Of a stretch of 64,000 bases of DNA, positions 1 through 7,726 are shown piece after piece. This stretch comes from Nanobdellota archaeon (GTDB lineage Archaea; Nanobdellota; Nanobdellia; Pacearchaeales; GW2011-AR1). The position numbers and the translations under genes are program-made. The DNA lies in assembly GCA_030698805.1 (NCBI GenBank), contig JAUYMA010000004.1, positions 145,065 through 209,064 of the forward strand. Direction: 5' to 3'. Position 1 is the stretch's first letter. Each line of letters begins with the position of its first letter. Under the pieces are notes generated by a model. The model did not search any database. It was not told where the DNA came from and saw only the letters and a program-made list of their open reading frames with translations.

Positions 1-1
1 T

Positions 2-253
2 CTAGAAAAAACTCTCATATCTCAGCTGGGGCAATTTCCTCAAGTGGCTTTAAACGCCTATGAACAGTATGCCCCTAACTTAGTTGCCAATTATGCTTTT
101 CAGTTGTCCCAAGCATTTAACGAATTTTACCACAAAAATCAAGTTATCGGATCTGAGGAAGAGAATTTTAGATTGATTTTAGTTGATGCATTTTCTCAAG
201 TATTAAAGAACGCTCTGAACTTGTTGGGGATACAAGTTCTAGAAGAAATGTAA
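2..253 (+). CDS. argS: Arginyl-tRNA synthetase, C-terminal fragment (cut by window start)
   Basis: The frame is open from the first bases and ends at TAA 251-253, giving about 83 residues. The text reads as the end of a class I arginyl-tRNA synthetase: the anticodon-binding DALR helical bundle, with 'YAPNLVANYAFQLSQAFNEF' followed by 'FRLILVDAFSQVLKNALNLL', where these enzymes close with a conserved leucine-rich helix. ArgRS charges tRNA-Arg in the cytoplasm. The catalytic domain lies outside the window. The internal GTG at 44 is not a real start, because the homology runs upstream of it. A second stop codon follows directly (TAATAA). Confidence 0.88.
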   Translation, partial: LEKTLISQLGQFPQVALNAYEQYAPNLVANYAFQLSQAFNEFYHKNQVIGSEEENFRLILVDAFSQVLKNALNLLGIQVLEEM

Positions 254-297
254 TAAAGTACGAGAAAAGTTAAATACTATTTTACGCTCTTTAGATA

Positions 298-456
298 ATG
301 GCCCTATTTGAAATTTTATTTGGCATGAGTATCCTGCTTTTTATTATACTGATTGCTTTAGTCTTAGTATTTGCTTTCAGGCCTCCTAAAGAGCTCCCAC
401 ATAGGAGATTGGCGGTAAAGTCAGATTTGGAAAAGATTAAAGCTCAGATAGGATAG
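298..456 (+). CDS. Small single-span membrane protein, unknown function (52 aa)
   Basis: This open frame has an ATG at 298 and a TAG at 454-456. Residues 5-27 form one strongly hydrophobic segment ('ILFGMSILLFIILIALVLVF'), followed by a basic, proline-containing region and a short charged helix. It sits between argS and the pilin-like genes on the same strand. The upstream A/T-rich stretch 'aaagttaaatactattttac' (about 267-286) could be its promoter. The composition, the free-standing position and the clean boundaries suggest a real gene. I do not recognise the family. A role with the neighbouring pilus genes is possible but not shown. Confidence 0.55.
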   Translation: MALFEILFGMSILLFIILIALVLVFAFRPPKELPHRRLAVKSDLEKIKAQIG

Positions 457-473
457 TAAGTCGACAGGATAGA

Positions 474-482
474 TTTTTAAAG
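474..482 (+). promoter_or_regulatory. TATA box of the pilin-like gene at 503
   Basis: The sequence 'tttttaaag' is centred about 25 nt before the ATG at 503. This is the spacing expected of an archaeal TATA element on a leaderless transcript. It probably drives the three-gene pilin cluster 503-2223. Confidence 0.55.
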
Positions 483-502
483 GTGAAGGTGCTTTTTAAT
501 AA

Positions 503-1042
503 ATGTACAAAAATAAGAGAGGTGTGAGTCCAGTCATAGCTACAGTTCTCTTAGTTCTTTTGGCTTTAGTATTAGCTTTAATAATTTTTCTTTGGGTTAA
601 AAGCTGGCTAGGGGAGAAAATTCAAAAAGATCTAGGTGAGGGAATGATTTTGATAGATGAGGCTTGCAAGAGCGTTGGATTTAAAGCAGAAATTGGAAAA
701 ACAAATGTTGGAGATATAGAGGTGGCGGTGGAGAATACAAGAAATGTCCCAATTTATGGAGTTAAAATTATTGAAGTAAGCAGAGGCTCAAAGAAGACTC
801 TCGGAACCGCGAGATCACCTGGCGAATTAGGAGCAATTAAAGCAGGACAAGCATATGTCTTTAGTACGAATCCAAGGATAGGCAGTTCTAATTTTGATGA
901 CTCAACGGCCACAGTAAAGGACAGACTTGAATCAGGAGACACGGTACTAATTCGCCCAGTCATAGTGGGGCTGACAAAATCTTCTCAAAAAGAATATGTG
1001 TGCTCTGGGGAAGATATTAGTGTAACAACAGAGGTATTATAA
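503..1042 (+). CDS. Type IV pilin-like secreted protein (class III signal peptide)
   Basis: The N-terminus 'MYKNKRGVSPVIATVLLVLL' is a class III signal: basic residues, a K-R-G cleavage site for a prepilin peptidase, then a long hydrophobic helix (about residues 8-32). This is the pattern of archaeal pilins (archaeal type IV pilin N-terminal family). The remaining 145 residues look like an extracellular beta-rich domain with two cysteines, near residues 55 and 167, which could form a disulphide. It is the first of three adjacent pilin-like genes, spaced by a single base from the next. It may be a major or minor pilin of the secretion system encoded at 2311-6190. The overlapping minus-strand frame is a shadow. 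Confidence 0.8.
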   Translation: MYKNKRGVSPVIATVLLVLLALVLALIIFLWVKSWLGEKIQKDLGEGMILIDEACKSVGFKAEIGKTNVGDIEVAVENTRNVPIYGVKIIEVSRGSKKTLGTARSPGELGAIKAGQAYVFSTNPRIGSSNFDDSTATVKDRLESGDTVLIRPVIVGLTKSSQKEYVCSGEDISVTTEVL

Positions 1043-1043
1043 C

Positions 1044-1640
1044 ATGAATAAAAGAGGAATGTCTGAGATTGTCTCCACGGTTTTAATTATTCTCTTAACA
1101 ATCGCAGGAGTAGCATTAGTGGCAAGTATTATTGTTCCATATGTAAATAATAAGCTCAGTTCAGGATCAGAGTGTGTAGCCTACAATACTGGTTATTTTG
1201 AGTTTGAGGACGACTTGGATAACTCCAATTATAACTGTTACCAAACAATTGCAGGAGATCCTCTAGACCCTACCAGCCAAACAATAAGGAGATATGGTTT
1301 TTCTATTAAAACTGGAGAATCTGAAGAGCTCATTTCTGAAAAAGTTGCAGGGTTAAACTTGATATTTACAGGAGATGTTTCCTCAACAACCTTAAACATA
1401 AACAACAGCCAGAAGGACGTTAGAGTAAAGGAGTTAGGATCAATAGCGGGAGCAGATTATTCTTTGCTATCAGATGGAGAGACGATTACCTATGTATATA
1501 CAGAGGTCTTCCCAGCTTCAGAATCTCGTCAGATATATAATAGGGCGGACACATATGTAGTCTTAAAATCTGGCAAAGTCTGTGATATCTCAGATTCCAT
1601 TCCAATTAAGCAGTGTTTACCTGGAACAACCTTGACATAA
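1044..1640 (+). CDS. Type IV pilin-like secreted protein (class III signal peptide)
   Basis: It starts with 'MNKRGMSEIVSTVLIILLTI', with prepilin cleavage expected after the glycine of K-R-G and a hydrophobic helix to about residue 33. The mature part is 165 residues, rich in Ser/Thr/Asn, with four or more cysteines that suggest an extracellular disulphide-bonded fold. One base separates it from the gene before and one from the gene after, so the three are almost certainly co-transcribed. It probably forms part of the same filament as its neighbours; which subunit is major cannot be told from sequence alone. Confidence 0.78.
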   Translation: MNKRGMSEIVSTVLIILLTIAGVALVASIIVPYVNNKLSSGSECVAYNTGYFEFEDDLDNSNYNCYQTIAGDPLDPTSQTIRRYGFSIKTGESEELISEKVAGLNLIFTGDVSSTTLNINNSQKDVRVKELGSIAGADYSLLSDGETITYVYTEVFPASESRQIYNRADTYVVLKSGKVCDISDSIPIKQCLPGTTLT

Positions 1641-1641
1641 T

Positions 1642-2223
1642 ATGATAACAAAATCAATAAAAGGGCAAGTATGGATAGAGACAGTGATTTATACCCTTAT
1701 AGGTCTAATCCTCATAGCGATCGTTCTTGCATATGCCACTCCAAAAATTAATGAGTCCAGAGACAATCTCCTGATTGAGCAGAGCATCAATGCAATGCAG
1801 CTTTTTGGAGAAAAAATAGATGAAACAACAGCGGCAGGAGTAGGAACGCGTTCAATAATTTCTCTTACAATTAAGAAGGGAGAGTTGCTTATCCCTAAGT
1901 CATCAGTGGAGAATAGTACTTTAGACTTGCGTTTGAGTGGTTTAAAGAAGCTTTATTCTGAACCTGGCCAAGAGATAAAGTTGGATCGAGTCTCAGTAAT
2001 ATCCAGGGAGGAGGCGAAATCTAATGGAGTATCAATCATCGTTAGAAATTCATATCCTGTCTACTTTTGTGCAACAGATACGGGTTTGATTGCTGATTGT
2101 ACAACCGAATCTAAAAAATTTGCAGCGGCTTCAATTCCCTACAAATTTTCTATAGAGAAAGCACTAATTAATGAATCCGCTCCTGAGCAGGGCATAAAAA
2201 TAAATATAAGGGAGGCAAGTTAG
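1642..2223 (+). CDS. Type IV pilin-like protein with E5-type glutamate
   Basis: The N-terminus 'MITKSIKGQVWIETVIYTLI' fits a prepilin: K-G cleavage followed by Q-V-W-I-E, so a glutamate stands at position +5 of the mature chain. This is the hallmark of classical type IV pilins and is absent from the two upstream pilin-like genes. The hydrophobic helix spans about residues 10-30. The C-terminal 160 residues hold a likely beta domain with a cysteine pair near residues 148 and 157. It is the third gene of the pilin cluster, and a separate promoter follows it at about 2280. Confidence 0.75.
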   Translation: MITKSIKGQVWIETVIYTLIGLILIAIVLAYATPKINESRDNLLIEQSINAMQLFGEKIDETTAAGVGTRSIISLTIKKGELLIPKSSVENSTLDLRLSGLKKLYSEPGQEIKLDRVSVISREEAKSNGVSIIVRNSYPVYFCATDTGLIADCTTESKKFAAASIPYKFSIEKALINESAPEQGIKINIREAS

Positions 2224-2279
2224 TTTCAGACTTAAAAATGCAGTCAAACATTTTTATGGCTTAAAAGTTGCAAGGACAA

Positions 2280-2289
2280 CTTTTAAATA
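2280..2289 (+). promoter_or_regulatory. TATA box of the pilus ATPase gene
   Basis: 'cttttaaata' is centred 26 nt upstream of the ATG at 2311, so the ATPase transcript is probably leaderless and starts separately from the pilins. Confidence 0.6.
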
Positions 2290-2310
2290 ATTCAAAATAT
2301 ATTTTTCAAT

Positions 2311-3837
2311 ATGGCTATTGTAATAAATACTAATCCCTCCATTCCAGCACTCCCTAAATTTGATGATAAAAGAAAAATAGATGTGAGGTATATGCTTATC
2401 CCCCCTTATGCTTCAGCCCATATTTATTGGAACACAAAAATTAATGAATTGGTGTATGATATCGAAGAGCCTTTACTTCAAGATTATGAAAGAGACATTT
2501 TAGAGAAATTGGAAAAGGCAATGGTCGAGTTGATAAATATCAATGTGGCTGTTGAGAACACTTTGGAAGCAACAACTGAATATATAGATAAAACGGCCCG
2601 CTTGTTAATAGACGAGTTAAATATCAGAATGAGCAACGAGACATATAGTAGAATATTCTACTATCTATTTAGAGACTTTATAGGGATGAATGAATTAGAT
2701 CCTCTTCTCAGGGATTACTTTATAGAAGATGTCGAGTGCAACGGTGTAGATACTCCAGTTTATATTGTGCATAGGGCCTATAGAAATCTTAGGACTAATC
2801 TGGCATATACAGATATCGATAAATTAGCTAGCTTCGTCGAAAAACTGGCCCAGCGCACTGGAAGATACATTTCATATGCGCAGCCCCTCTTAGATGGGTC
2901 TCTTCCAGATGGCAGCAGAGTCAACGCAACATATACTAAAGATGTAACTTCCAGGGGGCCAACTTTTACCATCAGAAAGTTCACTAAGATCCCTTGGACG
3001 CCCATTCAACTTATTAGTATGAACACATTGAGCCCAGAGATGCTTGCATATTTCTGGATTCTGATCCAATATAAGTCCAGTATCTTAATTGCAGGGGGAA
3101 CCGCATCTGGAAAAACTACTTTGTTGAATGCCATGGCTTTCTTCATCCCTCCCGAATCAAGAGTGGTAAGCATTGAGGATACGCGTGAAATCAATCTTCC
3201 AAGAGAGAATTGGTTGCCCGCAGTTGCTAGAACTTCCATAGGTGTAGGAAAAATTGGAGAAGTCGATCTATTTGATATCTTGAAGAACTCTTTTAGACAG
3301 ACGCCTGACTATCTCATTGTAGGAGAAGTCAGAGGAAAGGAGGCTTTTGTCTTGTTCCAGGGGATGGCTTCGGGTCATGCGTCTATCAGCACGATGCATG
3401 CCGATTCGGTAGATACCCTGATAAGGAGACTGCAAACTCCCCCCATTGAGCTTTCTCCCACATTAGTAAATTCTTTAGACTGTGTAGCAATTGCCGCGCA
3501 TGCTATTGTGGACAGGAAAGAAACAAGGCGTTTGAGAGAAGTCGTCGAGATAGTGAATGTAAATAGGGACGGTACTGCTCTCATAAATACTCCTCTTCTC
3601 TGGGACCCTACGAAAGATATCTTCTTCTATAAAAAACAGAGCAAAGTATTTGAGAGAATATCTGCAAGGCACGGCATACCCTTAGAAAAATTACAAGGTG
3701 AATTTGTAGTACGCACAAAGTTGATATATGAAATGTATAAAAGAAAGATCTTTGAGTTTGAAGAAGTGCAAAAAATAATAAATGATTATTATAAAAACCC
3801 TATCGAGGTGCTTGCGAAATTTAATATCGAGGGGTAA
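2311..3837 (+). CDS. Type II/IV secretion system ATPase (GspE/TadA/ArlI superfamily)
   Basis: This 508-residue protein is a hexameric-type secretion ATPase that would power filament assembly at the inner face of the membrane. It has an N-terminal domain of about 200 residues, then Walker A 'GGTASGKTT' (about 262-270), the Asp box 'SIEDTREI' (about 286), Walker B-type 'LIVGEVRGKEA' (about 332) and the His box 'GHASISTMHADS' (about 354). All catalytic motifs look intact. Its length and layout match archaeal pilus/archaellum ATPases. It is followed by a tiny ORF and two TadC-like membrane proteins, and preceded by pilin-like genes, so it belongs to a complete minimal pilus locus. No ArlH-like or other archaellum-specific gene is seen, so a pilus is more likely than an archaellum. 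Confidence 0.92.
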   Translation: MAIVINTNPSIPALPKFDDKRKIDVRYMLIPPYASAHIYWNTKINELVYDIEEPLLQDYERDILEKLEKAMVELININVAVENTLEATTEYIDKTARLLIDELNIRMSNETYSRIFYYLFRDFIGMNELDPLLRDYFIEDVECNGVDTPVYIVHRAYRNLRTNLAYTDIDKLASFVEKLAQRTGRYISYAQPLLDGSLPDGSRVNATYTKDVTSRGPTFTIRKFTKIPWTPIQLISMNTLSPEMLAYFWILIQYKSSILIAGGTASGKTTLLNAMAFFIPPESRVVSIEDTREINLPRENWLPAVARTSIGVGKIGEVDLFDILKNSFRQTPDYLIVGEVRGKEAFVLFQGMASGHASISTMHADSVDTLIRRLQTPPIELSPTLVNSLDCVAIAAHAIVDRKETRRLREVVEIVNVNRDGTALINTPLLWDPTKDIFFYKKQSKVFERISARHGIPLEKLQGEFVVRTKLIYEMYKRKIFEFEEVQKIINDYYKNPIEVLAKFNIEG

Positions 3838-3872
3838 ATAACATATTTAAACCACATTAACATATACCACTC

Positions 3873-4034
3873 ATGGAAAAAGAGGATGTTTTACTTATAG
3901 CGCAATTGCTCACGGGAATGAAAGATGCAGTGGACAAACTAGAGGATGCCCAAAGAAGGAAGGAAGGGGAAAAGTTAAATCTTGCAAAGAAAGAAATTCT
4001 AAATTTTCAGAAACAAATAAGTGAATTACTATGA
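3873..4034 (+). CDS. Tiny charged helical protein in the pilus operon (53 aa)
   Basis: ATG at 3873 opens a 53-codon frame that ends in TGA at 4032-4034 and overlaps the next start (ATGA at 4031-4034), the mark of translational coupling. The protein has no membrane segment. It is almost entirely charged and helical ('EDVLLIAQLLTGMKDAVDKL' then a Lys/Glu-rich stretch), suggesting a short coiled coil. A TATA-like 'catatttaaacc' lies at about 3841-3852. I do not recognise a family. Its fixed place between the ATPase and the platform protein suggests an assembly or adaptor role (inference). Confidence 0.6.
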   Translation: MEKEDVLLIAQLLTGMKDAVDKLEDAQRRKEGEKLNLAKKEILNFQKQISELL

Positions 4035-5326
4035 TTGAGGATATAAGACAAAATATCAATACTGAAATTGAAATCTTAAGAGAAATCTCCGGGTATCTCA
4101 GGAGGGCCCAGTATGCCACACCCTCCGAAAGAAAGTTGCTTATGGTGGCAGTGGATTCTCTAAGGGCAAGTATTCGCATGATAAACAATTCTTTACCAAA
4201 GATGTTGGACGATATAACTATTGCAAGGAAATTGCCTCGTCAAGCAACGAAGAACCCTGATCTGGAAAAAGTAACTTTCAAGAGGTTTGATTCTCGTATC
4301 CATGTAGTCCTAAATGTAGATGATCGAAATAAATTCATTAAAGAATTAAGTATCAGCGAGGATCTCTTAAGAAGGATAAAAAAAGCAGGCCTGGCAAAAA
4401 AAGAAGATTCTGAAGAGGGAGTCAGGCCTCGTGCTTATATAAAAGTAGCAAACAGTTTATTTTTAAAGCAATCTATGGATCTAATAAAAAGAGGCCATTT
4501 CAAACCCCTTGCAATGAGTTTAAGGAGGGCAAACATTGAGGTTCTCCTGTCGTCTTATGTATCAGTCATTCTCTTCTCAGCATTGCTCTCTATATTTTTC
4601 TCTATATTTATTTGGATATTTTTAATATTCTTTCAGTTTAGTCTTGATAGCACTCCATTCTTTTTCTCCCTTGTGTCAGAGGGCCATTTAACTCGAGCTT
4701 TTAAGTTCCTATGGGTGCCCATAATTATCCCAATTATTGCATTTATGGCTATCTATAATTATCCAAATTCAGAGAGAGAATCGCTTGCGAGAAAGATAGA
4801 ACAAGAACTTCCCTTTGCAGTTATCCATATGAGCTCGATATCTGGTTCAGGGATAGAACCTACTGAGATTTTTAAAATAATCGGAACAAGCAGCGAATAT
4901 CCCACATTAAGGAGAGAGATTAGAAAAGTTTTAAATCAAATAAATCTTTATGGATATGATCTTGTCACGGCTTTACATGGTGTATCAAAAACTACCCCCA
5001 GCCCGCGTTTAGCAGAATTATTCTCAGGTTTAGCTGTGACAATTACTTCTGGAGGAGAATTATCGAGGTTCTTTGAAAAAAGAGCCGAATCTTTACTTCT
5101 AACTTATCGATTAGATAGGGAAAAATATACAAAAACTGCGGAAACCTTTATGGACATATATATAAGCATAGTCATTGCAGCACCTATGATATTGATGGTT
5201 TTAATGATCATGATGCAAATTTCGAGTGTGGGAAAGATGTTTTCTCCTCTTACCGTAATAATGTTGGTCTCTCTTATGAATATTCTGTTTTTGGTATTCC
5301 TTAACCTAAAGCAGGTGGAGTATTAG
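4031..5326 (+). CDS. Pilus platform membrane protein, TadC/ArlJ-like (T2SF domain), first copy
   Basis: A 431-residue integral membrane protein. Residues 1-165 are soluble and charged. Transmembrane segments are visible at about 172-205 and 222-245. A T2SF (GspF-type) cytoplasmic domain follows, with 'EQELPFAVIHMSSISGSGIE' at about 260, and membrane helices at about 375-428. These proteins form the inner-membrane platform on which the ATPase acts. The start is fixed by the ATGA overlap with the tiny upstream gene. It is followed without a gap by a second T2SF protein, the usual archaeal arrangement of two tandem halves. Confidence 0.88.
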   Translation: MIEDIRQNINTEIEILREISGYLRRAQYATPSERKLLMVAVDSLRASIRMINNSLPKMLDDITIARKLPRQATKNPDLEKVTFKRFDSRIHVVLNVDDRNKFIKELSISEDLLRRIKKAGLAKKEDSEEGVRPRAYIKVANSLFLKQSMDLIKRGHFKPLAMSLRRANIEVLLSSYVSVILFSALLSIFFSIFIWIFLIFFQFSLDSTPFFFSLVSEGHLTRAFKFLWVPIIIPIIAFMAIYNYPNSERESLARKIEQELPFAVIHMSSISGSGIEPTEIFKIIGTSSEYPTLRREIRKVLNQINLYGYDLVTALHGVSKTTPSPRLAELFSGLAVTITSGGELSRFFEKRAESLLLTYRLDREKYTKTAETFMDIYISIVIAAPMILMVLMIMMQISSVGKMFSPLTVIMLVSLMNILFLVFLNLKQVEY

Positions 5327-6190
5327 ATGAAAATAAAACCCATGCACATAGGCGGGATAGCGTTCGGACTAGTCATATTTGGATTGTCTTTCCTATTTAT
5401 TAAATCAAATCTCAACTTATTTGTATTTTTGATAGGGCTGGCATTGGGAGTCATAGTTTTGCCCTTTGTTATTCAAGTAGTTTTAGAGGCTAAAAGACAT
5501 CAAGAGATGAGCGAGATGTTCTTGGAATTTTCTCGAAATTTAGCAGAGAGCGTCAAAACAGGGACTCCTATCAGTAAGAGCATAATCAATTTAAGAAATA
5601 GAAATTATGGGCCTTTGAGTCCGCACATAAGCAAACTCGCAAATCAGATATCTATCGGCATACCTGTAAGTAAATCTCTAGAAAATTTTGCTTACGAAGT
5701 GGATAATCCCATAATAACCAGGGCAGTTAACCTAATTAGAGAGGCTGAGAAGGCAGGGGGAGAAATAGAGGCCATTTTAGAGTCCTCGGCTAGATCCATA
5801 GCAGAAATAGAAAAGTTACGTAAGGAAAGGAAAGCTGTCATCTCTAGTCTAGTAGTCCAGGGATACATTATATTCTTCATATTTATTGTAATAATGTTAA
5901 TCATGGAATTCAAGATAATGCCGCTCACTCAGAATTTAAGCCAATTCAATCTAGACTTGGGGAGTATCGATCCGACGAAGTTAGCAGAATATCAATTACC
6001 TGGAGAAGCAGCACAGGTAGAATTGGAAATGTTTAGTCCTTTTCTCTCTTTATTACTTGTTCAGGGATTTTTCGCGGGGTTGATCATAGGTAAACTTACA
6101 GAGGGATCAATTAAAGACGGAATAAAACACTCTTTTATTCTAGCAATGTCAGCGTTCCTCATTTCAGCCGGTGCCAAACTATTCTTTTAA
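5327..6190 (+). CDS. Pilus platform membrane protein, TadC/ArlJ-like (T2SF domain), second copy
   Basis: A 287-residue membrane protein whose ATG follows directly on the previous stop. Two hydrophobic segments occur within residues 8-52, then a T2SF domain (about 65-185, with 'EMFLEFSRNLAESVKTGTPI' and 'REAEKAGGEIEAILESSARS'), then helices at about 185-208 and 230-285. It is the probable partner of the preceding protein in the pilus platform. The last 12 bases overlap the 3' end of the convergent methyltransferase gene. Confidence 0.86.
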   Translation: MKIKPMHIGGIAFGLVIFGLSFLFIKSNLNLFVFLIGLALGVIVLPFVIQVVLEAKRHQEMSEMFLEFSRNLAESVKTGTPISKSIINLRNRNYGPLSPHISKLANQISIGIPVSKSLENFAYEVDNPIITRAVNLIREAEKAGGEIEAILESSARSIAEIEKLRKERKAVISSLVVQGYIIFFIFIVIMLIMEFKIMPLTQNLSQFNLDLGSIDPTKLAEYQLPGEAAQVELEMFSPFLSLLLVQGFFAGLIIGKLTEGSIKDGIKHSFILAMSAFLISAGAKLFF

Positions 6191-6961
6191 TTTTTTTACT
6201 AAATAAAATATCTCATTTTTACATTTATAAATTTCAAATGGCCAGCCCTTTCTTGTCAATAATCTCTCAATCCATCCCCTTTGTGGGTGATTCATGGGTT
6301 TTCCTGAAAGAGTCTTGGTGGGGAAGCTTATAATAAAATGAGGGGCCCTAATAGTATCTAAGATTCTCTCAGCCCCCTTATGGCCTTTGCGATCTATTAG
6401 ATCAAAAACCTTCAATATCAGGCAAATATCTGCTTCTGGGAGATCTGCTTCTTCTATTTTTCTTATGTCTTTGCTGAGAACCTCTCCTTCAATTCTTTTG
6501 AGACTAAAGTATTTTTTAACAATCTTTAAATCAGCTTCGTTAATATCGACTGCATAGTATCTAATCCCTTCTTTAGCGATTATCAACGGGTTCAATCCAC
6601 ATCCCAAATCTAAAATTATTTTCGGATTAACTTTCCCCAGGATATTGAGCAAAATCTCATATGATTCCAATCTCTCTTTTGTGGAAATATGCGTCTTTAT
6701 GAGGGTGGAAAAATCAAGTTCCTTTAAATTTTCAATTTTTAATGAACTGGATTTATGAAATCTTCCGACATATATCCTAAGCTGACTGCGGATATCTTTC
6801 TTTATTATCTCTAGGTCTTTGTTTGACATGGCCTCTAGATCTAGTTTATTGATCCGGAGATATCTTCTTAATAAATCTCCGATCGCCTCGGAAGAGATGC
6901 CACTCAATTCTTCTTTTTCTTTTATTCTATCTATAAGCTTATCAAAGTCACTTTTACCCAC
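6179..6961 (-). CDS. ArmA/Rmt-like 16S rRNA (guanine-1405 N7) methyltransferase homologue
   Basis: This 260-residue protein aligns along its whole length with the ArmA/RmtB/FmrO family (as I recall it), which methylates N7 of G1405 in the 30S A site and gives bacteria high-level aminoglycoside resistance. Visible landmarks are 'THISTKERL' (90-98, ArmA 'IHSSTNERV'), the SAM motif 'LDLGCGLNPL' (117-126), acidic 'AVDI' (137-140), 'LILK' (181-184), 'ISFPTKTLSGK' (211-221) and 'NEIFYLV' (249-255). The N-terminal helical region is also the right length. Whether it modifies the equivalent archaeal residue is unknown. It shares a divergent promoter with the gene at 7010. Other SAM-dependent methyltransferases lack this motif set, so I am confident of the family but not of the target. 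Confidence 0.85.
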   Translation of the reverse strand: MGKSDFDKLIDRIKEKEELSGISSEAIGDLLRRYLRINKLDLEAMSNKDLEIIKKDIRSQLRIYVGRFHKSSSLKIENLKELDFSTLIKTHISTKERLESYEILLNILGKVNPKIILDLGCGLNPLIIAKEGIRYYAVDINEADLKIVKKYFSLKRIEGEVLSKDIRKIEEADLPEADICLILKVFDLIDRKGHKGAERILDTIRAPHFIISFPTKTLSGKPMNHPQRGWIERLLTRKGWPFEIYKCKNEIFYLVKKLKE

Positions 6962-6977
6962 TTTTACCTAAATCCAA

Positions 6978-6989
6978 ATTTATATAAAT
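6978..6989. promoter_or_regulatory. Palindromic TATA element shared by divergent genes
   Basis: 'atttatataaat' is a perfect 12-bp palindrome. Its centre lies about 22.5 nt from the ATG of the methyltransferase (minus, 6961) and about 26.5 nt from the ATG of the pilin-like gene (plus, 7010). The 48-bp gap holds no second obvious TATA box, so this single element probably serves both directions. Confidence 0.55.
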
Positions 6990-7009
6990 ATCTTTTCTTA
7001 GCTACTTTA

Positions 7010-7726
7010 ATGAATAAAAGAGGGTCAACGCATATCGAGATGGTTCTCACATTTGTATTTTTTATAGCGGCAGTAGGATTTGCATTTTATCTATTCAATC
7101 CTTTTCAGTCAGAAAGAGAGTTATCAAGCACTAATTACCTCCTGAGGAACGTTATAGAGTCATTAGAAAGCGAAGTAGATACTTATAATGTTTTAATTTC
7201 CGAATCTTCTCTCCCAGAGGGACAAACTGCCGCGGTAATCAAAGTCGACTTTAATAGAGATCTAGAAGGCTTGAATTTTTCAATTACTAATTATAGTGGA
7301 TATCCTTTGCCCTTCAGAACATCCGGGAATCTGATCTATTTCAACTGGGAAAAGGGTTTAGGGAGGCTAATTACAGTAAGAGCTAGTGACGCTATAAATT
7401 CCATAATTCTAGACCCCTCGATAGACATTAGCTCTGCAGTAGAATATTACCTCTTGTCTTCTTGGCAAAGATCTTCTATTGTTTCCCAAGATAAAGCTGC
7501 TAGCCTTATAGAAAGATATAATGCAGATTATCCTGGGCTTAAACAAGCACTTAATATTTCTCAGATGAACGACTTCTCTTTCAATATAACTAAAAGCAAT
7601 CTTACTTCCATTCAAGAAAGAAAGGCTTTGAAAAATGTAAAAGTGGGGTCCGAGAGTCAGTTAGTTGAATTTATAACCTTGGATGGAAATATAACTTTTG
7701 TAGAAGTGAGCGTGAAGATATGGTAA
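7010..7726 (+). CDS. Pilin-like membrane-anchored protein (class III signal peptide)
   Basis: 'MNKRGSTHIEMVLTFVFFIA' gives a K-R-G cleavage site followed by S-T-H-I-E, so a glutamate falls at mature position +5 as in type IV pilins. A hydrophobic helix runs to about residue 29. The remaining 205 residues are extracellular in character, with Asn/Ser-rich sequons and no cysteine. It overlaps the next pilin-like gene by 7 bases, so the two are coupled. It probably contributes to the nearby pilus system or to another surface assembly. Confidence 0.68.
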   Translation: MNKRGSTHIEMVLTFVFFIAAVGFAFYLFNPFQSERELSSTNYLLRNVIESLESEVDTYNVLISESSLPEGQTAAVIKVDFNRDLEGLNFSITNYSGYPLPFRTSGNLIYFNWEKGLGRLITVRASDAINSIILDPSIDISSAVEYYLLSSWQRSSIVSQDKAASLIERYNADYPGLKQALNISQMNDFSFNITKSNLTSIQERKALKNVKVGSESQLVEFITLDGNITFVEVSVKIW

